A stretch of 22,605 bases of DNA from Bacteroidetes bacterium ADurb.Bin302 (GCA_002069025.1 MWBK01000089.1:1-22605); one strand, 5' to 3'. Positions 7,674-16,898 are shown, numbered from the stretch's first letter. The notes: generated by a model from the sequence alone, not told the origin. Numbers and translations: made by a program.

Positions 7674-7681
7674 CAAAAATA
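7674..7681 (-). promoter_or_regulatory. Putative -7 box of the secreted-protein gene
   Basis: Minus strand TATTTTTG fits TAnnTTTG and would give a leader of about 50 bases. No good -33 TTG is found at the usual distance, so the call is tentative. Confidence 0.35.
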
Positions 7682-7790
7682 GTTAATATTATCAATAAAT
7701 ATATTCATCTTCCTGTATTAAAGGAATTTTTTTGAACATTTTTAAAGTGTCATTGATAACATAACGCAAGTTTAGAGCGATGTAGTATGT

Positions 7791-8876
7791 TTATTTGCCG
7801 AATATAGATTTCAGTTTCTTTTTTTGCTTGTAATTCTTTATGCCATCAAGTCTAAATTGTGCAATTACTTGCTGTTGTGTGCTGAAGGTACCGTCAGCTA
7901 CATGAAAATTGGCTGACAAATAGCAATTTACGAAACTATTATTGAAGATGTATACAAATACTTCTGTACGATTATAAAATCGCGCAACATAAAATGGGTC
8001 ACTCTGGTTCAGAAGTGATTTTTGTGTTGGGTACAAAGGGTTTTGTGATTCTCCATAATATGTAGTATTCTTTAACCCAAGCATGCGCCATCTTAAAAAT
8101 ATCTCTAAATTTCCTCCTTGTGGTATGTAATTTAATCCGGCTTCTCTATCTCTTTGAATGCCAAGTAAGTATCCGGCTCTTATCGAAAATGAATCGAGAG
8201 GGGTTACGTTTCCTAAGTTTACTCCTATATACGGGTTAATTAAAATATCATCGCAAACACCTATGTGAGGAGCCGGAGGTGCATAATTTGCTAAGTGATT
8301 CATCTGTGCAAATCCACCTACAAAAAGTACTTTGTATTCGTATCTTCCATTAAGTACAATTCTAAAAGCCTCGCGTGTTGTTGAGCTCCACATTCCTCGC
8401 CAATCGCACATTAATTCGACAAATCCTTGCTTTGATTCATACTGAAAGAGTGCGCCTTGTATATTTGGATGGTAATATGCTATAGAGTCGTACATAAGGT
8501 AATCAGGCAAAGTCTCGATCCTTTTATAGAATGGGAGTAATCCGAGATGCACTGAAAAGCCTGATTTTTTATATTGATAATAAAGTGTTGGTAAAATTTT
8601 AGCATCTCTGTAATCGGCTCCAATTGGTTGTATGTAACTTGCTCCAGCCATAAGTTTATGGTCACCAACTATGCTATCGGATATGCCAACTCCGATTTCG
8701 GGTGATAGCCTAGCTCCAAATAATGTTTGACTTCGTTGATAAGGGTATCCGTCGTATTCTCTGTTGTCGAAGTAAAATAGGAAGTCTAGGTCGTACAAAA
8801 ATTTTACAGGTAATTTCGCATCAACCGAGATTAATGTTATTAGCAGATATAGTAATATAAAACCTGTTCGTTTCAT
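7791..8876 (-). CDS. Outer-membrane beta-barrel protein of unknown function
   Basis: The predicted protein has 361 residues, starting at ATG 8876. An in-frame TTG at 8885 is part of the -7 box and is not a plausible start. The N-terminus MKRTGFILLYLLITLISVDA is a signal peptide. The rest is a long run of alternating amphipathic strands rich in Tyr, Phe and Gly (YYQYKKSGFSVHLGLLPFY, PYIGVNLGNV, FSIRAGYLLG), as in an outer-membrane barrel of roughly a dozen or more strands. The C-terminus is a short basic tail (NYKQKKKLKSIFGK) rather than a terminal Phe. It lies downstream of gltB-gltD-asnB but is separated by a repeat element that supplies its own -7 box, so a role in nitrogen assimilation cannot be assumed. 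I cannot assign a substrate. Confidence 0.75.
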   Translation of the reverse strand: MKRTGFILLYLLITLISVDAKLPVKFLYDLDFLFYFDNREYDGYPYQRSQTLFGARLSPEIGVGISDSIVGDHKLMAGASYIQPIGADYRDAKILPTLYYQYKKSGFSVHLGLLPFYKRIETLPDYLMYDSIAYYHPNIQGALFQYESKQGFVELMCDWRGMWSSTTREAFRIVLNGRYEYKVLFVGGFAQMNHLANYAPPAPHIGVCDDILINPYIGVNLGNVTPLDSFSIRAGYLLGIQRDREAGLNYIPQGGNLEIFLRWRMLGLKNTTYYGESQNPLYPTQKSLLNQSDPFYVARFYNRTEVFVYIFNNSFVNCYLSANFHVADGTFSTQQQVIAQFRLDGIKNYKQKKKLKSIFGK

Positions 8877-8882
8877 AGGGTA

Positions 8883-8890
8883 CAAAGATA
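8883..8890 (-). promoter_or_regulatory. Putative -7 box lying in the end of a palindromic repeat
   Basis: Minus strand TATCTTTG is formed by the outer end of repeat copy 1 plus one base outside it. It sits six bases before the barrel gene's ATG, so the transcript would have almost no leader. No TTG is found at 19-21 bases upstream, so promoter strength is uncertain. Confidence 0.4.
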
Positions 8891-8949
8891 GTGCAAGCCG
8901 AGAGCAAATGAAAATTTATTTTCGTTTGCCGAGGCGCAGCCTATCTTCA
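8884..8949. repeat. 66-bp palindromic repeat, copy 1
   Basis: Identical over 66 bases to copy 2 at 8963-9028. The outer ends are an inverted repeat (AAGATAG ... CTATCTT). The core is an 11-bp hairpin (8904-8914 with 8919-8929, one G-U pair) with a TTTA loop. Between them lie two direct copies of GCCGAG. I recall similar interspersed sequences between genes in Bacteroidales genomes, but cannot confirm this here. Confidence 0.9.
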
Positions 8950-8962
8950 TGAAAACCAGATT

Positions 8963-9028
8963 AAAGATAGTGCAAGCCGAGAGCAAATGAAAATTTATTT
9001 TCGTTTGCCGAGGCGCAGCCTATCTTCA
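8963..9028. repeat. 66-bp palindromic repeat, copy 2
   Basis: Perfect direct copy of 8884-8949 after a 13-base spacer (79-base period). If one mismatch is allowed, the similarity runs about six bases further on the right. It starts 20 bases after the asnB stop on the minus strand, so it could also act as a 3'-end structure for the gltB-gltD-asnB mRNA. This copy lacks the base that completes TAnnTTTG, so only copy 1 supplies a -7 box. Confidence 0.9.
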
Positions 9029-9048
9029 AGAAAAATATACCAAATTAC

Positions 9049-10716
9049 TTACTCGTATTTGTTCTGGTGAACACTCTTAACTGCGCGTCCGGATGGATCA
9101 ATCATTTGTTTAAATGCTGCATCCCATTCAATTGCAGTAGGTGTACTGCAAGCTACTGATGGTAATGATGGAACGCATTTTGCAGCCGATTCTGATGGGA
9201 ATAATTCAGCAAAGATTGTTCTATAGTAGTATTCCTCTTTAGTCATAGGTGGATTAATCGGGAATTTTTCTGCAGCATTCGCCATTTGTTCGTCTGATAC
9301 TAGTTTTGATGTCATTTCGCGCAAGGTATCGATCCAACTATAACCGACACCATCTGAGAATTGCTCTTTTTGACGCCACGTAATACTTTCAGGCAAGTAA
9401 TCTTCAAATGCTTTACGTAAAATCCATTTTTCCATTTTACCATCTGTAGCCATTTTGTCTTTAGGATTCAAATTCATTGCAAAATCTAAAAATTCTTTAT
9501 CCAAAAAAGGAACACGTCCTTCAACACCCCACGCCGCTAATGATTTATTTGCACGTAAGCAGTCATACATATGCAACATACCTATTTTAAGAACGGTTTC
9601 TTTGTGAAATTCTTCGGCATTGGGAGCTTTATGAAAATAAAGGTATCCGCCAAAAATTTCATCTGCACCTTCGCCGGATAGTACCATCTTAACTCCCATA
9701 GATTTTATAACACGTGCTAATAAATACATTGGGGTAGAAGCTCTTACTGTAGTTACATCATAAGTCTCTATATGATATATTACGTCGGATATAGTATCTA
9801 GTCCTTCTTGCACGGTAAAATTGACTTCGTGGTGTATTGTGCCTATATGTTCCGCAACTTTTCGCGCTGCAGCTAAGTCAGGAGAACCTACAAGTCCAAC
9901 AGCAAAAGAGTGTAGTTGTGGCCACCATGCATCTGATACATTACCCGACTCAATTCGTTTTGCAGCATATTTCTTTGCGATAGCCGAAATTATAGAAGAA
10001 TCCAATCCGCCCGAAAGTAACACTCCATAAGGAACGTCAGTCATTAATTGACGCGATACCGCATCTTCTAATGCGGATTTTAGCATGTCTATTGAAGAAT
10101 TATTGTTCTTAACGGATTCGTAATTAGTCCACTCACGTTTATACCATATCTTAGGTTTCTTATCAGGACTATATAAATATTGTCCGGGCAAAAATTCTTC
10201 TATCTTGCAACATTGACCTTCTAACGCTTTTAACTCCGAAGCTACATAATACACTCCATCTTTATCCCATCCTTGATATAGTGGGATAATGCCAATATGA
10301 TCACGCCCAATCATATAGACGTTTTTTTCAACATCGTACAATGCAAAAGCAAAAATACCACTTAGATCTTCCATGAAATTAGGCCCCTTTTTACTATATA
10401 AGGCTAATATAACTTCACAGTCCGATTTTGTGAGAAATTCGTATTGTCCAGCAAATTGTTTTCGAATATCCTGATGATTGTATATCTCTCCATTAACAGC
10501 AAGTACTAGTTTGCCGTCTTTACTATATAAAGGCTGTTTGCCTGATATGGGGTCAACAATTGATAAACGCTCATGAGCCAATATTGCGTTTTCATTTGAG
10601 TATATTCCTGACCAATCAGGTCCTCTGTGTCTTATCTTTTTCGACATTTTTAATACCTGTGTCCTTAATTCGGGTACAGGCTGTTTTATTTCAAATGCAC
10701 ATACAATTCCGCACAT
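9049..10716 (-). CDS. asnB: Asparagine synthase (glutamine-hydrolysing), AsnB type
   Basis: A 555-residue cytoplasmic enzyme that makes asparagine from aspartate, ATP and glutamine. The N-terminal class II glutaminase domain starts MCGIVCAFEI, with Cys2 as the nucleophile exposed after Met removal. It also has RHRGPDWSG, the HERLSIVDP segment with Arg50 and NGEIYNH at 75-81. The synthetase domain carries the ATP-pyrophosphatase loop SGGLDSS at 235-241, with conserved SGEGADEIFGGY and the late segment VEGRVPFLDKEFL. Length and motifs match E. coli AsnB, so it should be active. It follows gltD by 47 bases with no clear promoter between them and so probably belongs to the gltB-gltD-asnB operon, which links glutamine nitrogen to glutamate and asparagine. 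Confidence 0.96.
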   Translation of the reverse strand: MCGIVCAFEIKQPVPELRTQVLKMSKKIRHRGPDWSGIYSNENAILAHERLSIVDPISGKQPLYSKDGKLVLAVNGEIYNHQDIRKQFAGQYEFLTKSDCEVILALYSKKGPNFMEDLSGIFAFALYDVEKNVYMIGRDHIGIIPLYQGWDKDGVYYVASELKALEGQCCKIEEFLPGQYLYSPDKKPKIWYKREWTNYESVKNNNSSIDMLKSALEDAVSRQLMTDVPYGVLLSGGLDSSIISAIAKKYAAKRIESGNVSDAWWPQLHSFAVGLVGSPDLAAARKVAEHIGTIHHEVNFTVQEGLDTISDVIYHIETYDVTTVRASTPMYLLARVIKSMGVKMVLSGEGADEIFGGYLYFHKAPNAEEFHKETVLKIGMLHMYDCLRANKSLAAWGVEGRVPFLDKEFLDFAMNLNPKDKMATDGKMEKWILRKAFEDYLPESITWRQKEQFSDGVGYSWIDTLREMTSKLVSDEQMANAAEKFPINPPMTKEEYYYRTIFAELFPSESAAKCVPSLPSVACSTPTAIEWDAAFKQMIDPSGRAVKSVHQNKYE

Positions 10717-10763
10717 AGTAGTAATTAATTAATGGTTATAAGATTCAAGTACCTGAATAGTAC

Positions 10764-12188
10764 TTATTTTATCAAGAATTTATCTATTTCGGCTGCAGCT
10801 TTTCGTCCTGCTGCAATAGCACGTACTACCAAACTTGATCCTGTATTTACGTCTCCTGCTGCAAACACTTTTGGTATAGAGGTTTGTTGGTTCGCATTTG
10901 TGGCGACATTACCGCGTTCATCATATTTAAGCCCCATTTCATTAAGTAAGCCTTCATGTTTTGGTTGTGTAAATCCCATTGAAAGCAATACCAATTCAAC
11001 TTCTAATGTTTCTATTTTACCTGTTTTATTCATTATAGCACGTCCTCCATCAGGGCTAGGTAACCATTCGACTTCTTCTACTTCTACTGCAGTTAATTTA
11101 CCATTTTTCCCAATAAACTTATTTGTAGTAAGGCACCATCGACGTTCGCATCCTTCTTGTTGTGAACTTGATGTCCTTAATATATTAGGCCAGTTAGGCC
11201 ATGGAGTCGCAGAATTTTCTCTTTCGGGAGGCATCGGCATAATTTCGATTTGTGTAACACTTTTAGCTCCTTGACGTATTGAAGTGCCTACACAATCCGA
11301 ACCCGTATCACCACCACCTATAACCAATACACGCTTGCCATGTGCAGTTAAGAAATTATTAGAATCAATGTGTTTGCCCGAAATTATTCTATTTTGTTGC
11401 TGTAATAATTCTAATGCAAAATGCACTCCCTCTAAATCTCTTCCTTCTATAGGCAAATCTCGAGCTTGTTCGGCACCCAAACATAAACATATAGCATCAA
11501 AATTGGAAAATATTTTCTCAGTAGGATAATCAATACCGACTTTAACTCCTGTCTTAAATGTTATACCTTCTGCCTTAAGTATATTTAAACGTCTGTCAAT
11601 TACTTTTTTGTTTAGCTTAAAATCAGGAATACCAAATCGAAGCAATCCGCCGACAGCTTCATTCTTTTCAAATAACACAACAGTATGTCCTGATTTATTA
11701 AGTTGATCAGCAGCTGCCATCCCAGAAGGTCCTCCACCAATAACTGCAATATTCTTTCCTGTACGTTTCTTAGGTGGCATAGGTATAATATAACCTTCAT
11801 TAAAAGCATGTTCAATTACTGCCGCTTCATTCTCACGGCATGTAACAGCTAGATTTATACTATGATTTAAAACACAGGCATTCTCGCATAAAGCGGGGCA
11901 AATACGTCCTGTAAATTCAGGGAAGTTATTAGTGCTTTGCAGTAATTCTGCAGCCTCTCTTATCAAACCTTTATATAATAAATTTTGCCATTCAGGGTTT
12001 ATATTGCCTAGTGGGCATGCCCAATGACAAAATGGTACGCCACAATCCATACAGCGTGACGCTTGTAACTTTCTGTCTTCAGAATTTAAAGTCTGCTCAA
12101 CTTCACCGAAGTCATACTTACGTTCGTTAATAGGACGATATCCTGCCTCTTTACGATCTATACTTAAAAATGCTTTTGGATTTCCCAT
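10764..12188 (-). CDS. gltD: Glutamate synthase (NADPH-type) small subunit
   Basis: A 474-residue subunit that takes electrons from NAD(P)H through FAD and passes them over Fe-S clusters to the large subunit GltB. Cys46, Cys49, Cys54 and Cys58 (CMDCGVPFCHWACP) and a second set around residues 96-105 (GRICPALCENACV) supply the cluster ligands. The FAD-binding Rossmann motif is IAVIGGGPSGMAAADQL and the pyridine-nucleotide motif is VLVIGGGDTGSDCVG. The late FAD motif KVFAAGDVNTGSSLVVRAI is present. The start at ATG 12188 lies 21 bases after gltB, as expected for cotranslated subunits. It matches the beta subunit of bacterial GOGAT in length and order of motifs. An AAGTAC/GTACTT inverted repeat overlaps its stop codon (10747-10765), too weak to call a terminator. 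Confidence 0.96.
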   Translation of the reverse strand: MGNPKAFLSIDRKEAGYRPINERKYDFGEVEQTLNSEDRKLQASRCMDCGVPFCHWACPLGNINPEWQNLLYKGLIREAAELLQSTNNFPEFTGRICPALCENACVLNHSINLAVTCRENEAAVIEHAFNEGYIIPMPPKKRTGKNIAVIGGGPSGMAAADQLNKSGHTVVLFEKNEAVGGLLRFGIPDFKLNKKVIDRRLNILKAEGITFKTGVKVGIDYPTEKIFSNFDAICLCLGAEQARDLPIEGRDLEGVHFALELLQQQNRIISGKHIDSNNFLTAHGKRVLVIGGGDTGSDCVGTSIRQGAKSVTQIEIMPMPPERENSATPWPNWPNILRTSSSQQEGCERRWCLTTNKFIGKNGKLTAVEVEEVEWLPSPDGGRAIMNKTGKIETLEVELVLLSMGFTQPKHEGLLNEMGLKYDERGNVATNANQQTSIPKVFAAGDVNTGSSLVVRAIAAGRKAAAEIDKFLIK

Positions 12189-12209
12189 TATAGATGATTT
12201 TTTTGTCTA

Positions 12210-15200
12210 TTAATAATCATATTCCACTTGAGCTATTTTCTTTTTTATAGCTTCAATTTTTTCATCATGAAGTACTTTTTTATATTCGATAGGAGTTATC
12301 TTTATAAAGTGTCGTAAATACTCATCCCAATTGTCAAGGATACGTTTGGCTAATGGGCTGTTTGTTAATTTATAATGATTCTTAATCAAAGATTGTAACT
12401 CTATTTTGTCCGAATTGTCCGCAATTAATGATAATTCTACCATTTCCATATTACAGAAGTAATCGAAATTACCTTCTATGTCAAGAACGTATGCAATACC
12501 TCCACTCATACCTGCTGCGAAATTTCGTCCTGTAGGGCCAAGTACCACAGTACGTCCGCCTGTCATATACTCACAGCAATGGTCACCGACACCTTCAACT
12601 ACAGCAATAGCTCCTGAATTTCTAACACAGAAACGTTCGCCAACACATCCGTTTATGTATACTTCACCTGCTGTAGCACCGTATAAAGATGTATTACCTG
12701 CAATTATATTTTTCTCGGGCTCAAAATTGCTATTTTTTGCCGGGACTAACGAGATAATACCACCTGACAAACCTTTTCCTAAATAATCATTAGATTCTCC
12801 TTCTAATCTAAAACTTATTCCGTGTGTTAAGAATGAGCCAAAACTTTGTCCTGCCGAACCTTCAAAAGTATAGCGGATAGTATTTTTAGCTAAACCTGCA
12901 TCTCCATAACGCCTCGCAATTTCGCCCGAAAGCATTGCACCAACTGTTCTATCTGTATTACGAACCTTAAATGTTTTATCTACACTTAAATGTGATTCAA
13001 TTGCAGATTTTGCTTCGGCAATTAATCTTATATCAAGAACGTTTTCAATTTTATGATTTTGTTCTTTAACCATGTGAAAATCATTCTTTTCGGCTTCTTT
13101 TGGTAATCTAATAAGTTTTTTCAGATTTATCTTTTTAGCTTTTTCATTAACTTGAGTAGGTACAAATTCTAATAGTTCGCTATGTCCTACAATATCTTCA
13201 AGTTTAGTATAACCCATGGCAGCTAAATGCTCTCTAACTTCTTCTGCTAGGAAATTGAAATAGTTTACAAGATATTCATATCTGCCGATAAATCGTTTAC
13301 GAAGTTCCTCGCTTTGTGTTGCAATTCCCATCGGACAAGTATTTAAGTGGCATTTACGCATCATAACACAACCTAATACAATAAGTGCAGAACTTGCAAA
13401 TCCAAACTCTTCAGCACCCAATAGGGCCGCTGTAATAATATCCTTACCGGTCTTTAATTGTCCATCAGCCTGTATGCGCACCTGTCCGCGTAAGTTGTTC
13501 ATTACCAAAGTTTTTTGAGCCTCTGCAAGACCTAGTTCTATTGGTAAACCGGCATATTTAATAGAACTAGCCGGACTAGCTCCTGTACCACCCTCACCAC
13601 CTGATATTAGTATCATATCCGCTTTGGCCTTAGCAACACCTGCTGCGATAGTTCCAACACCTGCCTCAGATACTAATTTTACGCTAATGCGAGCACTAGG
13701 ATTTATGTTTTTTAGATCAAAAATTAATTGTGCCAAATCCTCAATAGAATATATATCGTGATGAGGTGGAGGTGAAATAAGTGAAATTCCCGGAATAGAA
13801 TGTCTTGTTTGTGCAATAATTTTATCAACTTTAAAGCCTGGTAATTGTCCACCTTCTCCAGGTTTTGCTCCTTGTGCAATCTTAATTTGTAATTCATCTG
13901 CATTAACCAGATATTCTGCTGTAACTCCAAAACGTCCTGATGCGATCTGCTTAATCGCACTTCTACGATTCAATCCGTCTTTACTTATCTTGAAACGAGC
14001 CGGGTCTTCACCACCTTCACCTGTATTGCTTTTACCTCCAATAGTATTCATAGCAATTGCAATAGCTTCGTGAGCTTCCTTACTTATAGAACCGAATGAC
14101 ATGGCACCTGTCACAAAACGTTTTGTTATTTCTGATGCCGGTTCAACATTAGAGATATCAATAGGCTTACGGTCTGATTTATATTGAATCATGTTACGTA
14201 AGAAAATAGGTTCTTGTTTAAAATCTATAGAATCTGTATATTCTTTAAACTTTTTGAAACTACCAAGGCGTGTTGCAATTTGTAACATTGAAATTGTTTC
14301 AGGGTTCCAAGCATGAAACTCACCTGTCTTACGATAGGCATATAAGCCGAGATTATCCATCAATTTACTTTCATTGAAATTATCTCCAAATCCAAGTTGA
14401 TGAGCATTTATAGCTTCATCTTGTATATCATGAATGTCGATTCCTCCTATTTCAGAGATAGTACCTCTAAAATATTTTTCAATAACAGACTGACTTATAC
14501 CTAAAGCTTCAAAGATTTGTGCTCCACGGTAACTCCTTATTGTTGAGATTCCCATTTTAGACATAACTTTGAGTAAGCCTTTGTTTACAGCTTTGATATA
14601 ATTTTTTTCTGCAGTATGTAAATCTAATTGTAACTCATTATCTTTTACTAACTTGTCTATTGATGCAAATACCATGTAAGGATTTACCGCAGTAGCTCCA
14701 TATCCAAATAATAAGGCGAAGTGCATTATTTCGCGAGGCTCTGCAGATTCTACCACTATAGCAATCTGCATACGCTTACGTTTTTCAATTAAGTAATGAT
14801 GCACAGCAGAAACAGCCAATAAAGAAGGAATAGCTACATGTTTTTTGTCAACGCCTCTATCACTTAATATTATATAATTGTATTCATCAATTACGGCTTG
14901 TTCTGATTTTTGACATAATTCGTCTAAAGCTGATTCCAATGCATTAACACCTTTCTCCGGTTCAAACAACATTGGTAATGTCAGCGTCTTAAATCCTTTG
15001 TATATTAAATTCTGTAATATGTCAAACTGTCTATTGCTCAATATAGGGCTCTCTAATTTTACCATTTTACAGAGTTTTGGTGAAGGCACTAATAGGTTGC
15101 CTTCCTGAGCACCAATATACAATCTTAATGACATTACTAATTCTTCTCGAATAGGATCGATAGGAGGGTTGGTTACTTGCGCGAATAATTGACGAAAGTA

Positions 15201-16718
15201 CGAGAACAAGCGTTGAGGTTTGTTTGATAATACTGCAAGTGGTGTATCATTACCCATTGATGATGTTGGCTCCTTACCATCCTGTACCATTGGAATAATA
15301 AGTTTTTCAAAATCTTCTTTGTAATATCCGAAAGCGCGAAGTAAGCGATAATAATTTTCAACTTCATATTTAGCTGTTCTACCCGTTGATATTTTATCAA
15401 GTTCAATTCTATTCTTAGATAACCATTCACTATATGGATATGCTTTTGCTAATTCATCTTTTAGTAGAGCATCTGAATAAATTTCGCCCTTTTCAGTATC
15501 AATTAGTAAAATCTTACCAGGTTTAAGACGCCCTTTTTCTTTTATGTCATCAGGATCAATTTCTAAAACACCTGCTTCTGATGCAATAATTATAGTGTCT
15601 TTTTTTGTGATAGTATACCTTGCAGGACGCAATCCGTTACGATCAAGCATGCCTCCGGCGTATCTTCCGTCACTAAACAATATAGCTGCCGGTCCATCCC
15701 ATGGTTCCATTATAATAGAATGATATTCATAGAATGATTTTAAACAATTACTGATTGGATTTTTGTCATTCCAACTTTCAGGAACAAGCATAGACAAGGC
15801 ATGGGGTATGCTTTTACCCGTCATTAAAAGGAACTCCAAAACATTATCTAATGATGCGCTATCGCTCATATATGGTTGAACTATAGGATACATATCATCC
15901 ATGTTACCTAACTTATCGCATTGCATAATACTTTCGCGTGCCTCCATCCAGAATCGATTACCTTTTATAGTGTTAATTTCTCCATTATGGCCAAGTAAGC
16001 GAAATGGTTGAGCTAAATCCCATGTGGGGAATGTGTTAGTACTAAATCTAGAATGTACTAAAGCCAAACCTGATGTATAATATGGACTTGTTAAGTCAGG
16101 GAAGTATTCACGAAGTTGTAATGAAGTTAACATCCCTTTGTAAACTATACGTTTCGATGATAAACTAACGATGTAAAAATTGCGTTTTTGACTTAAATTA
16201 GACTTTAGTGCGACTTTCTCTATTTTTTTGCGAATAACATAAAGTTTTAGTTCAAGCTTATCCTGATCTGCTTCCCCTGTGATAAATATTTGTTTAATAT
16301 TAGGCTCATTCGAGCGCGATATTTCGCCCAAAATATCACTATTTGTAGGGACATCGCGTACAGCCAACATTTTTAATCCTTCATTTTCTACAATAGTATT
16401 TATAATGTTAATACAAACAGCCGTCTCGTCCTTTTCTTTAGGAAAAAATACTAATCCGGTACCATATGTTCCTTTTTCAGGTACAGGTATACCTTGTAGT
16501 AAAATGAATTCATGTGGGATTTGTGTTAGAATACCAGCACCATCTCCGGTCTTATTGTCAGCACTTTCAGCTCCGCGATGCAACATATTTTCCAATATCT
16601 GAAGACCTTTTTCTACTATGTCATGCGTTTTAGCACCATGTACGTGAGCGATCAACCCTACACCGCAGGCGTCATGCTCAAATTCGGGTCTGTATAGATC
16701 ATGTCCCTTCGTATCCAT
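12210..16718 (-). CDS. gltB: Glutamate synthase large subunit
   Basis: A 1502-residue enzyme that makes two glutamates from glutamine and 2-oxoglutarate. The class II glutaminase domain begins near Cys18 (EFEHDACGVGL), which should become the N-terminal nucleophile after removal of a 17-residue propeptide. A central domain follows, then the FMN/2-oxoglutarate synthase domain (GAMSFGSISKEAHEA, SNTGEGGEDPARF, SGGEGGTGASPASS). The 3Fe-4S ligands lie in CVMMRKCHLNTCPMG at about residues 1115-1130. The C-terminal GXGXG helix domain includes NGCVGERFCVRNSGA and MTGGRTVVLG. I choose ATG 16718; the frame extends to 16748 only through a TTG that would put a poly-Phe stretch in front. A TAATTTTG box lies upstream at 16798-16805. 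It is the first gene of the gltB-gltD-asnB operon. Confidence 0.96.
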   Translation of the reverse strand: MDTKGHDLYRPEFEHDACGVGLIAHVHGAKTHDIVEKGLQILENMLHRGAESADNKTGDGAGILTQIPHEFILLQGIPVPEKGTYGTGLVFFPKEKDETAVCINIINTIVENEGLKMLAVRDVPTNSDILGEISRSNEPNIKQIFITGEADQDKLELKLYVIRKKIEKVALKSNLSQKRNFYIVSLSSKRIVYKGMLTSLQLREYFPDLTSPYYTSGLALVHSRFSTNTFPTWDLAQPFRLLGHNGEINTIKGNRFWMEARESIMQCDKLGNMDDMYPIVQPYMSDSASLDNVLEFLLMTGKSIPHALSMLVPESWNDKNPISNCLKSFYEYHSIIMEPWDGPAAILFSDGRYAGGMLDRNGLRPARYTITKKDTIIIASEAGVLEIDPDDIKEKGRLKPGKILLIDTEKGEIYSDALLKDELAKAYPYSEWLSKNRIELDKISTGRTAKYEVENYYRLLRAFGYYKEDFEKLIIPMVQDGKEPTSSMGNDTPLAVLSNKPQRLFSYFRQLFAQVTNPPIDPIREELVMSLRLYIGAQEGNLLVPSPKLCKMVKLESPILSNRQFDILQNLIYKGFKTLTLPMLFEPEKGVNALESALDELCQKSEQAVIDEYNYIILSDRGVDKKHVAIPSLLAVSAVHHYLIEKRKRMQIAIVVESAEPREIMHFALLFGYGATAVNPYMVFASIDKLVKDNELQLDLHTAEKNYIKAVNKGLLKVMSKMGISTIRSYRGAQIFEALGISQSVIEKYFRGTISEIGGIDIHDIQDEAINAHQLGFGDNFNESKLMDNLGLYAYRKTGEFHAWNPETISMLQIATRLGSFKKFKEYTDSIDFKQEPIFLRNMIQYKSDRKPIDISNVEPASEITKRFVTGAMSFGSISKEAHEAIAIAMNTIGGKSNTGEGGEDPARFKISKDGLNRRSAIKQIASGRFGVTAEYLVNADELQIKIAQGAKPGEGGQLPGFKVDKIIAQTRHSIPGISLISPPPHHDIYSIEDLAQLIFDLKNINPSARISVKLVSEAGVGTIAAGVAKAKADMILISGGEGGTGASPASSIKYAGLPIELGLAEAQKTLVMNNLRGQVRIQADGQLKTGKDIITAALLGAEEFGFASSALIVLGCVMMRKCHLNTCPMGIATQSEELRKRFIGRYEYLVNYFNFLAEEVREHLAAMGYTKLEDIVGHSELLEFVPTQVNEKAKKINLKKLIRLPKEAEKNDFHMVKEQNHKIENVLDIRLIAEAKSAIESHLSVDKTFKVRNTDRTVGAMLSGEIARRYGDAGLAKNTIRYTFEGSAGQSFGSFLTHGISFRLEGESNDYLGKGLSGGIISLVPAKNSNFEPEKNIIAGNTSLYGATAGEVYINGCVGERFCVRNSGAIAVVEGVGDHCCEYMTGGRTVVLGPTGRNFAAGMSGGIAYVLDIEGNFDYFCNMEMVELSLIADNSDKIELQSLIKNHYKLTNSPLAKRILDNWDEYLRHFIKITPIEYKKVLHDEKIEAIKKKIAQVEYDY

Positions 16719-16797
16719 CTTATTTATTTTTTCAAAAAAAATATGCAAAAGTTTATTAATGCATGGCTTTTGCCTAAATTTTGTTATTTATTTAATG

Positions 16798-16805
16798 CAA
16801 AATTA
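16798..16805 (-). promoter_or_regulatory. Putative -7 box of the gltB-gltD-asnB operon
   Basis: Minus strand TAATTTTG fits TAnnTTTG. A TTTTG lies 23 bases upstream, slightly wide of the usual spacing. The leader would be about 75 bases. A second box-like TATATTTG lies further upstream in the same AT-rich region, so the start point is not certain. Confidence 0.45.
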
Positions 16806-16898
16806 GACATTTTGATATTTTGCTAGTTCAAAATATACATCTATTTGATATGTAAAATACCAAATATAACATTATGTAGTAAATTGTGCATAATAAAC

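Noticed and set aside
8884..9028. The two 66-bp copies as a CRISPR array
   Set aside because: There are only two units with a 13-base spacer, no cas genes, and a repeat far longer than CRISPR repeats.
8884..9028. Terminal inverted repeats of an insertion sequence
   Set aside because: The copies are direct, not inverted, and only 13 bases lie between them, so no transposase can be enclosed.
10747..10765. AAGTAC/GTACTT inverted repeat overlapping the gltD stop as a terminator
   Set aside because: It has a six-base AT-rich stem and no U-tract on the minus strand. Termination here would also split gltD from asnB, for which no promoter is visible.
10732..11274. Plus-strand open frame of 180 codons as a gene
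   Set aside because: It lies entirely antisense to gltD and the end of the gltD-asnB gap, with no promoter box or recognisable product. The same holds for the other plus-strand frames inside feoB, gltB and mutL.
16719..16748. Upstream TTG start for gltB at 16748
   Set aside because: It would add a poly-Phe stretch before the propeptide. ATG 16718 places the catalytic Cys at residue 18, a normal distance for the family.
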